A stretch of DNA of 64,000 nt from Deinococcus sp. KSM4-11 (GTDB taxonomy: Bacteria; Deinococcota; Deinococci; Deinococcales; Deinococcaceae), in contig NZ_SSNX01000003.1 in NCBI RefSeq assembly GCF_004801415.1, positions 428,987-492,986 on the forward strand, written 5' to 3'. Shown here in pieces: positions 53,431 to 62,506 of the stretch. Each line of letters opens with the position of its first letter. The stretch's first letter is position 1. Made by a program: the position numbers and the translations under genes. The notes under the pieces are model-generated. The model was not told the origin of the DNA and searched no databases. It was given only the letters and a program-made list of their open reading frames with translations.

Positions 53431-54180
53431 ATGACCATCACCTGCACCGTCTGCGGCACCGTCAATCCCGATGGCACCACGTACTGCGAGGGCTGCGGCG
53501 TCGAACTGACCCCCCAGCACGCCGCCGCACCCGCCCCGATCACCCCGGAGCCCGCTCCTGCGGCCGATTCCACGGCACCCGTGGACGGCGACCTGACCGA
53601 CCCGGCCACCGCGTCCGTCCCGGCCAGCCCCGAACTCGCGGCGGGCATCCCTGACATGCCCGTCACCGACGCGCCCGAGGCGACCGCTCCCGCGCCTGCG
53701 TCGGTCGACGACGCCGTCTCCGCACCGGAGGCCGCCGCTGAACCCGCGCCAGTCACGCCGGAGGCCACCGACCCGGCTCCCGTGGCGGTCTCTGTCCCGG
53801 TGGCTGCCCCCACTGCTGCGGCTCCGGCACCGTCCGACGCGCCCGCGAAGCTGGGCATCAAGAAGTACGGAGCGCCCACCGGCGAGTTTATTCCCCTGCA
53901 GGGCGAGCGGCTGGTCGTGGGCCGGTTCGATGCCTCCAGCGGCCCGGTGGACATCGACCTGACGGGCCTGGGCGGCCAGGAGCACATCAGCCGCCGTCAC
54001 GCCGAGCTGTACCGCGAGGGCGGCGTGTGGATGGTGCGCGACCTGGGGTCTACCAACGGCGTGTATGTCAAGCATGCGGGCGAGGGCGCCTTCTCGCCGC
54101 GCCTGCAGGAACCGGCGGCGCTGCACGACGGCGACGAGGTGGCCTTCGGGAACCTGATGCTGACCTTCCACCAGGGCTGA
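53431..54180 (+). CDS. Zinc-ribbon FHA domain protein
   Basis: A 249-residue phosphothreonine-binding adaptor. Residues 5-22 are a zinc ribbon (Cys5, 8, 19, 22) like that of the kinase. An Ala/Pro/Glu-rich linker (about 30-145) connects to the C-terminal FHA domain (about 150-245) with LVVGRFD, HISRRHAEL and GSTNGVYV, the phosphate-binding Arg, Ser and Asn positions. It probably binds a phosphorylated partner made by the neighbouring kinase. ATG at 53431 after GGAGGAA; the stop overlaps the phosphatase start by one base (TGATG). Confidence 0.93.
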   Translation: MTITCTVCGTVNPDGTTYCEGCGVELTPQHAAAPAPITPEPAPAADSTAPVDGDLTDPATASVPASPELAAGIPDMPVTDAPEATAPAPASVDDAVSAPEAAAEPAPVTPEATDPAPVAVSVPVAAPTAAAPAPSDAPAKLGIKKYGAPTGEFIPLQGERLVVGRFDASSGPVDIDLTGLGGQEHISRRHAELYREGGVWMVRDLGSTNGVYVKHAGEGAFSPRLQEPAALHDGDEVAFGNLMLTFHQG

Positions 54181-56144
54181 TGACCCGCCCAGACGACAAG
54201 GAGCACACCCCGGACTGGCAGGACACGGCTGCCAGCCTGCGCGAGCTGTTCGGCCAGAAGCGGGCAGCGCAGCCCACGGAACCGGATCAGCCCGAGTCCG
54301 ACGCGGCCGAGCCGGCCCTGACGGCCTTTGAACCCGGCGACCTGCCCCTGCCCGTGCTGGGCGAGGACGCGCTGCCCGAATCGGTGGACGAAACCGGCGA
54401 CCCCGTGTCTCCCTCTCCCCTGGCGGGCGATGCGACCACACCCACGGCCCCTGCATCCGATTCCGGCGGTGAAGGGACGACAGAACCGGTGGAGCTTCCC
54501 GCGCCTGCCGTTCCGGCCGTGGTCGCCGCATCCGGGCCTGCGATCCTGCCGGAGCCATCAGCTCCACCGCCGGCAGACGCCGTTCCGGCCATCAGCGCGT
54601 CCAGAGAGCTGGTTCCCAAGTCTGTGGAGACCGCTCCAGCGGTTTCAGCACCGGCATCCGTGCAGGCTCCTTCCGTACCGGCTGCCTCTGGCTTCTCGGA
54701 CGATCTGGAGGAGGAGGTGTTCGCGCCCACCGCGCCGACTTCGGGGCCGGTGGTGGGCGATGTCCTGGACGGGTACCACCTGAACGAGGATCTGGGGCGC
54801 GGCTGGTTTATCGCCAGTCCCGTGGCGAGTGGCCCGAGCGTCGAGGTATACGCGCGGCCAGACCCGCTGTGGGCGACGCTGGCCCCACACCGGGCGCTGC
54901 CCCGCTTCTCGACCGCCGGAGCGTTGCATGTGCTGGAGCCGGTGGGCGGTGAGACCATAAAAGCCCCAGTAAACCCAGACGCCGCGCTGGCGCACCTCAC
55001 GGAGCTGACCCGACTGCTGTTCGCGCTGGAGAAACAGGGGAACGCGGTGGTCGATCTGGAGCCCGACTCGCCACGGGTGACGCCGGGCGGCGTGCGCCTG
55101 CGCTTTCCGCCACGGGTGAGCCGCATGGGCGAACCGGCGGAGGTCGCCGTGCGCGAGGGCTTCACCCCGCCGGAGGTGCTGGCAGGTCAGGCGGTGGACG
55201 CCCGCAGCGGCGTGTACCTGCTGGGCGCGCTGCTGTATTCCTGGCTGACCGGCCGGACGCTGCCCGCCGAGGGGACGACCGGCGCGGTGCTGGACGGCGT
55301 GAGTGTGCCGGGCGTGCCGCAGCTTCTGCGCGGCATGCTCGCACCCGTGGAGGAACGGATGACTCCGGCGGAGGTGCTGGCCGCGCTGAAGACACTCACC
55401 ACGCCGACCCTGCCGGCTTACCAGGTGGCGGCGGCCACGTCGGTGGGGCTGAACCCCGAGCGGCCCATGAACGAGGACAGTTACGGGTTCACGTGGCGGC
55501 AGCTCGGTCTGCATGGCGCGTCCACGCTGGTGCTGCGCGCCTGTGTGTCGGACGGCATGGGCGGCATGGCGGCGGGCGAGGTGGCGAGCGCCGCTGCGGT
55601 GGACGCCTTCCTGACTTCCGGCAAGGCCACACTTCCGGAGATGGTGTGGGACGCGAACGCGGCCGTGCTGACCGCCATGGCCGGGCGGGACGGCGGCTGC
55701 ACCTTCAGCGGCGTGGAAGTGCGCGGCCCCCACCTTCAGCTGGGACACGTAGGCGACACGCGCGCATACGTGCGGCAGGCGGGCGTGGTGCGCCAGCTCA
55801 GCCGGGACCACTCGTACGTGGCCGCCATGGTCGCGTCCGGGCAGATGACGCCCGAGGAGGCGCAGAACAGTCCCGAACGGAATAAGGTACTCAGGTCGCT
55901 GGGCAGCCTGCGCGTCCCCCAGGAGAATTACGTGCAGACGCTGGAGCAGCCGATGGTCATGGGCGTGGGCGACCGCGTGCTGCTCGTCAGTGACGGCGTG
56001 TGGGGCGAGGTGCCGGACGAGGTGCTCATTCCGCTGCTGACCACCCTGCCCATCCAGCCGCTGGTGGATCGCCTGATCGCACTGGCCCTGGAGGCGGGTG
56101 CCCCGGACAATGCCACGGCGCTGGTGATCGAACGGGTGGAGTAG
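54180..56144 (+). CDS. Pseudokinase-PP2C phosphatase fusion
   Basis: A 654-residue protein in three parts. Residues 1-185 are acidic and low complexity. Residues about 190-395 look like a decayed protein kinase domain: a Gly-loop-like GYHLNEDLGRGWF and the C-lobe segment FTPPEVLAGQAVDARSGVYL with LLYSWLTGRTLP, but no VAIK lysine and no HRD or DFG motif. Residues about 415-654 are a PP2C phosphatase with NEDSYGF, VSDGMGGM, LGHVGDTRAYV and a final VSDGVWGEV, which holds the metal Asp residues. It likely reverses the kinase two genes upstream. The start overlaps the FHA stop. Confidence 0.88.
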   Translation: MTRPDDKEHTPDWQDTAASLRELFGQKRAAQPTEPDQPESDAAEPALTAFEPGDLPLPVLGEDALPESVDETGDPVSPSPLAGDATTPTAPASDSGGEGTTEPVELPAPAVPAVVAASGPAILPEPSAPPPADAVPAISASRELVPKSVETAPAVSAPASVQAPSVPAASGFSDDLEEEVFAPTAPTSGPVVGDVLDGYHLNEDLGRGWFIASPVASGPSVEVYARPDPLWATLAPHRALPRFSTAGALHVLEPVGGETIKAPVNPDAALAHLTELTRLLFALEKQGNAVVDLEPDSPRVTPGGVRLRFPPRVSRMGEPAEVAVREGFTPPEVLAGQAVDARSGVYLLGALLYSWLTGRTLPAEGTTGAVLDGVSVPGVPQLLRGMLAPVEERMTPAEVLAALKTLTTPTLPAYQVAAATSVGLNPERPMNEDSYGFTWRQLGLHGASTLVLRACVSDGMGGMAAGEVASAAAVDAFLTSGKATLPEMVWDANAAVLTAMAGRDGGCTFSGVEVRGPHLQLGHVGDTRAYVRQAGVVRQLSRDHSYVAAMVASGQMTPEEAQNSPERNKVLRSLGSLRVPQENYVQTLEQPMVMGVGDRVLLVSDGVWGEVPDEVLIPLLTTLPIQPLVDRLIALALEAGAPDNATALVIERVE

Positions 56145-56207
56145 GGCATCGTCCAGCTGGAGGCAGAGAAACAAATGGACGCCTCACCCGCAGATCCACC
56201 CGGACGG

Positions 56208-56705
56208 TCAGGACGAACGGGTCAGGGTGCAGGTGCCCAGCCGCAACTCCTGGACGGCCGCCGCGCGGTCCGTGGGCGTGCGGGCCACGGCAACCACGGC
56301 GAGCACCCTTTTGAGCTGGTCAGGCAACTGCTCCAGCGTGCCGGAGGCCAGCACGCCGTTCAGTTCGGGCGCGTCGAGCACGCCGTCCACCACGCATGCC
56401 AGGCCCAGGCCGCCCGCGCGGGCGTCGAGCAGATCCAGGGCGATCAGGGTGCCGTGGGCGGCATCGAGGAGCAGCACGCCACGGTCGGCCTGGAACGCCA
56501 GGGGCATGCCGGTGGGCGCGGCGGGGTTCAGGCGCAGGGTGGTCGTGAACCGCTCTCGCTCGGCGGTCGTGGCCGTGATCGTCCACACCTGACCGGGCTG
56601 CACGGGGAGCACCGCTGCGACTCCCAGCACCGTGCCCAGCAGGCCGCCGACCATACCCCACAGGCCGAGGAACCGGAGGTGAAGGCGTGACAGGCGGGAG
56701 GACAT
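56208..56705 (-). CDS. Hypothetical exported or anchored protein, 165 residues
   Basis: A protein with one N-terminal hydrophobic helix (LGLWGMVGGLLGTVLGVAAVL, about residues 13-33, here cut at 20) and a beta-rich remainder (WTITATTAERERFTTTLRL, ADRGVLLLDAAHGTLIALDL). It resembles no family known to me. Two Cys (about 103 and 159) could form a disulphide if exported. It converges with the phosphatase gene and is divergent from the dsRBD gene. Confidence 0.7.
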   Translation of the reverse strand: MSSRLSRLHLRFLGLWGMVGGLLGTVLGVAAVLPVQPGQVWTITATTAERERFTTTLRLNPAAPTGMPLAFQADRGVLLLDAAHGTLIALDLLDARAGGLGLACVVDGVLDAPELNGVLASGTLEQLPDQLKRVLAVVAVARTPTDRAAAVQELRLGTCTLTRSS

Positions 56706-56771
56706 GGGTCAGGCTAGCGCTCCGGCACCTGGTGCGGGGTGCAGCAGGCGAGGCGCGGTAGGCTCTGGGTC

Positions 56772-57182
56772 ATGAATGCGAAGGGTGACCTGATCGCGCG
56801 TGTGTCGGCACTGGGCCTGGGCGTGCCGACCTTCGAGGCGGAGTCGAGCGGTCCGCCGCATGACCTGACGTTCCGGGCGCGCGTGCTGGTAGGCGGGCAG
56901 CCGCTGGGCACGGTCGGTGAGGGCCGCAGCAAGAAGGATGCCGAGCGGATGGCGGCCGAGTCGGCCCTGCGCGCCCTGGATGGCGGCCCGGAGGAGCCCG
57001 GCACAGCGCCTCCCTTCCCGGCGGGCCGCTGGCCCATCTACGCGGCGGTGCTGGCCCAGGCGCTCGACGCCGCGCTGGAACTGTCGGACGATCACGCCAC
57101 GCTCGACGACGTGCGGGTAGACGCCGCGCGGCTGTACCGTGATCTGCTCATGGACCTGGGGCACGGCCCCGAGGATGCGTGA
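56772..57182 (+). CDS. Double-stranded RNA-binding domain protein
   Basis: A 136-residue protein. Residues 3-72 match the dsRBD pattern: helix [18 protein letters not shown], strands [20 protein letters not shown], then the RNA-contacting [17 protein letters not shown]. The C-terminal half is helical and has no known domain. There is no RNase III domain, so it is a stand-alone binder. TAGGCT at 56759-56764 lies seven bases before the ATG, fixing the start and suggesting a leaderless mRNA. Confidence 0.82.
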   Translation: MNAKGDLIARVSALGLGVPTFEAESSGPPHDLTFRARVLVGGQPLGTVGEGRSKKDAERMAAESALRALDGGPEEPGTAPPFPAGRWPIYAAVLAQALDAALELSDDHATLDDVRVDAARLYRDLLMDLGHGPEDA

Positions 57183-57192
57183 CACTGGGGCC

Positions 57193-57861
57193 ATGAAGGA
57201 TTCCTGGCCCTGGCGCCCCTCGGGCGTGCTGTTCGATATGGACGGCGTGCTCACTGCGAACAACCACCATCACCGGCAGGCCTGGGCCGAAACGGCCCGC
57301 AGCGTGCTGAACCTGCACCTCACCGAGGAGGATCTGGACACCAAGGTCGACGGCGGCCGCAACCCGGAGATCATCGAACGCCTGGTGGGCCACGCACCCG
57401 ACGCCGACCTCGCGGGCCGTTTCGACGATGCCAAGGAAAACCGGTACCGCGAACTGGCCGCCGGCGCCCTGACCGAGGTCGCCGGTCTGAGCGCGTACCT
57501 GGACGCCCTGGAGGCGCGCGGCATTCCGTTCTCGCTGGTGACCAGCGCGGGACTCGTGAACGTGGCCTTCGGCATGGAGCAGCTCGGCTTCGGGCACCGC
57601 TTCGTGACGCGCGTGACCGGAGAGGACGTGACGCGCGGCAAACCGCACCCGGAACCGTTCCTGCTGGGGGCCGCACGGCTGGGCCTGAACGCCGCCGACT
57701 GTCTGGCGCACGAGGACGCGGTGAACGGAGTGCGCAGCGCGGCCGGTGCGGGGTGCCGCGTCGTCGCCCTGACGACCACCGCGCCCGCGCCGGCCCTGCT
57801 GGACGCGGGCGCGTCGCTGGCCGTGCCGGATTTCAGCGACTGGGCCGCGTGGCTGGCCTGA
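57193..57861 (+). CDS. HAD family hydrolase (beta-phosphoglucomutase-like)
   Basis: A 222-residue phosphatase or phosphomutase. [20 protein letters not shown] (residues 12-31) is motif I with the nucleophile Asp and the acid Asp; SLVTSAG is motif [17 protein letters not shown] motif [20 protein letters not shown] motif IV. The helical cap of about 70 residues fits the beta-phosphoglucomutase/phosphoglycolate phosphatase group. ATG at 57193 lies ten bases after the dsRBD stop, so the genes may be co-transcribed. Confidence 0.92.
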   Translation: MKDSWPWRPSGVLFDMDGVLTANNHHHRQAWAETARSVLNLHLTEEDLDTKVDGGRNPEIIERLVGHAPDADLAGRFDDAKENRYRELAAGALTEVAGLSAYLDALEARGIPFSLVTSAGLVNVAFGMEQLGFGHRFVTRVTGEDVTRGKPHPEPFLLGAARLGLNAADCLAHEDAVNGVRSAAGAGCRVVALTTTAPAPALLDAGASLAVPDFSDWAAWLA

Positions 57862-57864
57862 TAC

Positions 57865-57927
57865 GGATTCCGTCCAATTCCCGGACAGTCGGAACCCCAC
57901 CGACTGTCCGTCCATCTCCCGGAATCC
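57865..57927. repeat. 63-base nested inverted repeat
   Basis: Outer arms GGATTCC (57865-57871) and GGAATCC (57921-57927) and inner arms CGGACAGTCGG (57882-57892) and CCGACTGTCCG (57900-57910), with ten-base internal loops on each side and a seven-base apex. It may be a terminator for the HAD gene or a copy of a small interspersed palindrome. Confidence 0.5.
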
Positions 57928-58015
57928 ATAGTCTCTCCTTCTTCCTCCGGTCGGATTTCATCCTGCAGGCTGCGGGATTCCATCGGAGTCCGTGTGAGCT
58001 GATGGCCGGGGCCGC

Positions 58016-58357
58016 GTGAAGGGGGCGGAGGCGGAAGCGCGGGCCGGAGCGCACCTGGCCTCGCTGGGGCGTGAGATCGTGGCCCGCAATTACCGCATTC
58101 CCGGCGGCGAGATCGACCTGATCACGCGCGAGGGCGGCACCCTGGTGTTCACGGAAGTCCGGCAGCGGCGGCAGATCCGGTACGGCAGCGCGGCCGAGTC
58201 CGTGACCCCGCGCAAGCTCGCCCTGATGCACCGCGCGGCCCTGACGTACCTCACGCGTGAACTGGGCCGCGACGACCTGCCCTGCCGGCTGGAGGTGCTC
58301 ACCATCGACGGCCCGGCCGAGACCGGCCCCATCACCGTCATTCCGCTGGACGGCTGA
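58016..58357 (+). CDS. YraN family protein (UPF0102, predicted endonuclease fold)
   Basis: A 113-residue protein. [39 protein letters not shown] and [19 protein letters not shown] are the three conserved blocks of UPF0102. The E..D..E-x-K-like pattern of restriction-type nucleases is present, but the last residue is Arg (TEVR) rather than Lys. The role in the cell is unknown. GTG start at 58016; the ATG at 58002 is out of frame. Confidence 0.88.
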   Translation: MKGAEAEARAGAHLASLGREIVARNYRIPGGEIDLITREGGTLVFTEVRQRRQIRYGSAAESVTPRKLALMHRAALTYLTRELGRDDLPCRLEVLTIDGPAETGPITVIPLDG

Positions 58358-58366
58358 CCGGCGGGC

Positions 58367-59650
<1,284 letters not shown>

Positions 59651-59807
59651 GCTGCCCTCCCGCCCCGACTCCCGCAGGGCCGGGCGCTGTGTACCGATGT
59701 CCTTGTCGGCAGGCTAACACCCGCACGAACCGCACTGCAGACGAGTGCCGCCCAGGGCACCGCACCACTGCCCGGAATGGCGGGCGCCCTTGCCGTAGAA
59801 TCCGCTC

Positions 59808-60122
59808 ATGCGCAGCGCCTACCTCACGGCCGCCCGCGCCCTGCAACTGGGGCGCGAGTGGGCTGTCGAGGGAGACCAGCGCCGGGCGCTCGACGCGTAC
59901 GAGGAAGCGCTCGCCCTGCTCCGCGTCCTGCCGCCGGAGCGCACGCGGGACGTCCTGCTGGCGCACACGCACCTGGCCTTCTACCAGACGCTCGCCCTGG
60001 TCGGAGCGCGGGGCGGGCAGCACCACCTGCACCTGGGCGTCAGTTATGCCCGTGCCACGCGCGATCCGCTGGCGCGCGCGATCGCCGAGGAATGCCTGAG
60101 CGGTCTCGATGTGGTGATGTAG
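59808..60122 (+). CDS. TPR-like helical protein, 104 residues
   Basis: A short all-helical protein. AARALQLGREWAVEGDQRRAL and DAYEEALALLRVLPPERTRD (each shown up to 20 residues) form a helix pair like one TPR unit; two or three more helices follow. No signal or catalytic motif is seen. TAGAAT at 59796-59801 lies six bases before the ATG, one of the best leaderless promoters in the window. The function is unknown. Confidence 0.7.
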   Translation: MRSAYLTAARALQLGREWAVEGDQRRALDAYEEALALLRVLPPERTRDVLLAHTHLAFYQTLALVGARGGQHHLHLGVSYARATRDPLARAIAEECLSGLDVVM

Positions 60123-60147
60123 GACACTTCCTGAGCCAAGGAAGAAG

Positions 60148-60173
60148 GCGCCGCTCCAGTAAAGGAGCGGCGC
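60148..60173. terminator. Bidirectional hairpin between the TPR-like and membrane protein genes
   Basis: A perfect ten-base stem (60148-60157 with 60164-60173) and a six-base loop in the gap between two converging genes. Confidence 0.7.
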
Positions 60174-60195
60174 GTCACTGACGGGGCCGATGCGC

Positions 60196-60702
60196 TTACT
60201 GACCTTGGCCCTGGCCGGGCAGTTGCAGCTGGGCCGTGGTCTTCCCGGCCTTCTTGTCGTAGCTGCATTGCAGGGGCAGCTGACCCAGCGTGCTGGTCTT
60301 CTTTCCGACGATGCTGATGGTGACGGGCACGCCGGCGAGCGTCCAGCCTCCCCCATCGACGCTCTGGGTGCCGGCCACGACGGCCGCCGCTGGGGCCTCC
60401 AGCGCGCTGCCGATGCGCTCTCCGGTCGCCAGCGGGCGGCTCTGCGTGACCAGCGTCTTCAGGGGGACGGCCTGCCCGGAGGCGTTCACCGTCAGGGTCT
60501 CCGCGTCGGCGGCGGCCTCCTTGCACTGCTCGATGAAGCGGTATTTGCTGATGCCGTTTGCCTCTCGGTCGCTGTAGATGGGGTTGTTCCGTACGGCCAC
60601 CGCCGTCACGAAGCCCAGCAGGGCCAGGGTCAGCAGCAGGGCGAGCCACTGCAGGGCGCGGCCCACGCCCGAGCGGCGGTTCGTCTGGGTCAATTCGCTC
60701 AT
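60196..60702 (-). CDS. Hypothetical membrane-anchored protein, 168 residues
   Basis: One N-terminal helix (LQWLALLLTLALLGFVTAVA, about residues 17-36) anchors a soluble part outside the membrane. It holds Cys60 (FIEQCKEAA) and a second Cys at about 146 (LQCSYD), which could pair, and ends in a Gln/Gly-rich tail PGQGQGQ. No family recognised. It lies 37 bases after folK on the same strand and may be the last gene of the irrE-fol operon. Confidence 0.7.
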   Translation of the reverse strand: MSELTQTNRRSGVGRALQWLALLLTLALLGFVTAVAVRNNPIYSDREANGISKYRFIEQCKEAAADAETLTVNASGQAVPLKTLVTQSRPLATGERIGSALEAPAAAVVAGTQSVDGGGWTLAGVPVTISIVGKKTSTLGQLPLQCSYDKKAGKTTAQLQLPGQGQGQ

Positions 60703-60739
60703 GTCGTCACCAGCATAGCGTCCAGTGTCGCGGGGCAGA

Positions 60740-61237
60740 TCAGACCGGGGGCCATCCGGTCACGTCCTCTAGGATCACGCCGGCCGTACCCACCCGGGTC
60801 AGGGCCTCGGCGACCCGCTCCCCTGTCCGTGGATTTGCGAGGTGCGCTGCCAGCTCCGCCAGGGGCACCAGCACGAAGGGCCGCTCCCAGGCCAGAGGAT
60901 GCGGGAGCAGCGGCGTCTCCCCGGACACCACGTCGTCGTAGGTGAGCAGATCCAGATCGAGCGTCCGGGCCGCCCAGCGTTCGCGCCGCACCCGGCCCCC
61001 CCGCGCCTCGATGGCGTGCAGGCCGCGCAGCAGGCTCCCGGCGGGCAGGGTCGTGTCCAGCGCCAGCACGGCATTGAGGTAATCCGGCTGGCCCGCCGGC
61101 CCGCCGACCGGGGCGGTGCGGTATACGCGCGACACGCCACGCAGCGTGCCCAGGCGACCGACTTCGCCGACCGCCCAGCGCAGGGTCTCCAGCGGTCGGC
61201 CCAGGTTCGCACCCAGGCCGACGTAGGCCACACTCAT
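60740..61237 (-). CDS. folK: 2-amino-4-hydroxy-6-hydroxymethyldihydropteridine diphosphokinase
   Basis: The 165-residue enzyme that pyrophosphorylates hydroxymethyldihydropterin in folate synthesis. YVGLGANLGRPLETLRWA, VYRTAPVGGPAGQPDYLNAV and RTLDLDLLTYDD, with the metal Asp pair, are family signatures; PHPLAWERPFVLVPLAEL follows. The start overlaps the folB stop (ATGA, 61234-61237), so translation is coupled. Confidence 0.95.
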   Translation of the reverse strand: MSVAYVGLGANLGRPLETLRWAVGEVGRLGTLRGVSRVYRTAPVGGPAGQPDYLNAVLALDTTLPAGSLLRGLHAIEARGGRVRRERWAARTLDLDLLTYDDVVSGETPLLPHPLAWERPFVLVPLAELAAHLANPRTGERVAEALTRVGTAGVILEDVTGWPPV

Positions 61238-61605
61238 GACGTGACTTCCTCCCGGTTCAGGGCCAGTTCGGCGTACACGTCCCGGAAGACACCGGGAAGC
61301 GGCGCGAACGGCTTGTGGACGCGCACGACCACGCGGCTCAGCCGGCGCTGATCCTGCAACAGCCGCCGCGCGATCCGGTCTGTGAGCACCTCGATCAGGT
61401 TGTACCGGTGGCCCGTGACCTCGTCCCGGATGGCGTCGTACACAGCGGCGTAGTTCACGGCGCGCCTGAGGTCGTCGGGCAGCCTGGCGAAGTCGTAGTG
61501 CAGTTCGGCATCGACCACAAACCGCGCGCCCAGCACGGCCTCGGTGTCGTACACGCCGTGCCGCGCATGAAATTCCAGTCCCTCAAGGACAACCCGGCTG
61601 GTCAC
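61234..61605 (-). CDS. folB: Dihydroneopterin aldolase
   Basis: The 123-residue enzyme that makes 6-hydroxymethyl-dihydropterin from dihydroneopterin. VLEGLEFHARHGVYDTE is the family opening, and NLIEVLTDRIARRLLQD and VRVHKPFAPLPG hold the active-site Glu and Lys. The GTG start at 61605 is supported by TACACT (61613-61618 on this strand) seven bases upstream, so folB has its own leaderless promoter within the operon. Confidence 0.93.
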   Translation of the reverse strand: MTSRVVLEGLEFHARHGVYDTEAVLGARFVVDAELHYDFARLPDDLRRAVNYAAVYDAIRDEVTGHRYNLIEVLTDRIARRLLQDQRRLSRVVVRVHKPFAPLPGVFRDVYAELALNREEVTS

Positions 61606-61612
61606 GCGATCG

Positions 61613-61618
61613 AGTGTA
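61613..61618 (-). promoter_or_regulatory. -10 box of an internal promoter for folB-folK
   Basis: TACACT on the minus strand, seven bases before the GTG of folB, in the 31-base gap after folP. Confidence 0.5.
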
Positions 61619-61636
61619 GCCCCTGCGACGCGCTGG

Positions 61637-62506
61637 TCAGGGCTGGTCGTCCAGCGCCGCCTGCACGCGCAGGGCCTGCACGTGGGCCGCCGCCGCATGG
61701 GCCCGCACCAGCGCGGCTCCACTGCGCGCGGCGTGCAGGTGCAGGGCCAGCGTTCCCGGATCGCGCTCCGCCGCCGTGGGCACCTCCGCGATGAAGTCGA
61801 TCAACCGCTTGCGGCTGGCCCCCACCAGCACCGGCAATGGCCCGGCCGTGAACTGCGGCAGGGCGCGCAGCAGCGCCAGATTGTGCGTCAGCGTCTTGCC
61901 AAAACCGATGCCAGGGTCGATCAACACGGAAGGCACCCCGGCCGCGAGCACCTCGGCCGCCCGCTCAGTCAGAAAAGCGTGAACCTCGGCCACCACGTCC
62001 CCGTACTGAGGACGAAGCTGCATGGTGCGTGGCTCGCCCTGCATGTGCATCACGCAGGCGGGCGCCCCGGCGCGCGCACAGACCAGAACCATCTCCGGGT
62101 CGTGCAGGCCCGTCACGTCGTTGATCAGATGGGCTCCAGCGCGCAGGGCCTCCGCCGCCACCTCAGGCTTCATGGTGTCCACGGAGATGACCACGCTCTC
62201 GGCTGACAGCACCCGGATCAGCGGCAGGATGCGGTCAAGTTCCTGCGCCACGGGCACGACCTCGGCTCCCGGCCGCGTGCTCTCCCCGCCCACGTCGATC
62301 ATCAGCACGCCCGCATCCCGCATGGCGCGCGCCGAGGCCAGGGCCGCGTCCAGACCCAGGTGTCGGCCCCCGTCACTGAAACTGTCGGGAGTCACATTCA
62401 CGATCCCCATGACCGCTGTCCCCGTCCAGGACAGCTGCCAGCCGCCGGCCACACGCACGGCACCCGGAACCGGAAACTGGAACTCCAGGCGGAAGTGGCG
62501 GGTCAA
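61637..62506 (-). CDS. folP: Dihydropteroate synthase
   Basis: The 289-residue enzyme that joins p-aminobenzoate to the pterin, the sulfonamide target. MGIVNVTPDSFSDGGRH is the substrate loop; MIDVGGESTRPGAE and VLIDPGIGFGKTLTHNLALL are the other signature blocks; GASRKRLID contains the anion-binding Ser/Arg/Lys. The start overlaps the irrE stop (ATGA, 62503-62506). Confidence 0.96.
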   Translation of the reverse strand: MTRHFRLEFQFPVPGAVRVAGGWQLSWTGTAVMGIVNVTPDSFSDGGRHLGLDAALASARAMRDAGVLMIDVGGESTRPGAEVVPVAQELDRILPLIRVLSAESVVISVDTMKPEVAAEALRAGAHLINDVTGLHDPEMVLVCARAGAPACVMHMQGEPRTMQLRPQYGDVVAEVHAFLTERAAEVLAAGVPSVLIDPGIGFGKTLTHNLALLRALPQFTAGPLPVLVGASRKRLIDFIAEVPTAAERDPGTLALHLHAARSGAALVRAHAAAAHVQALRVQAALDDQP

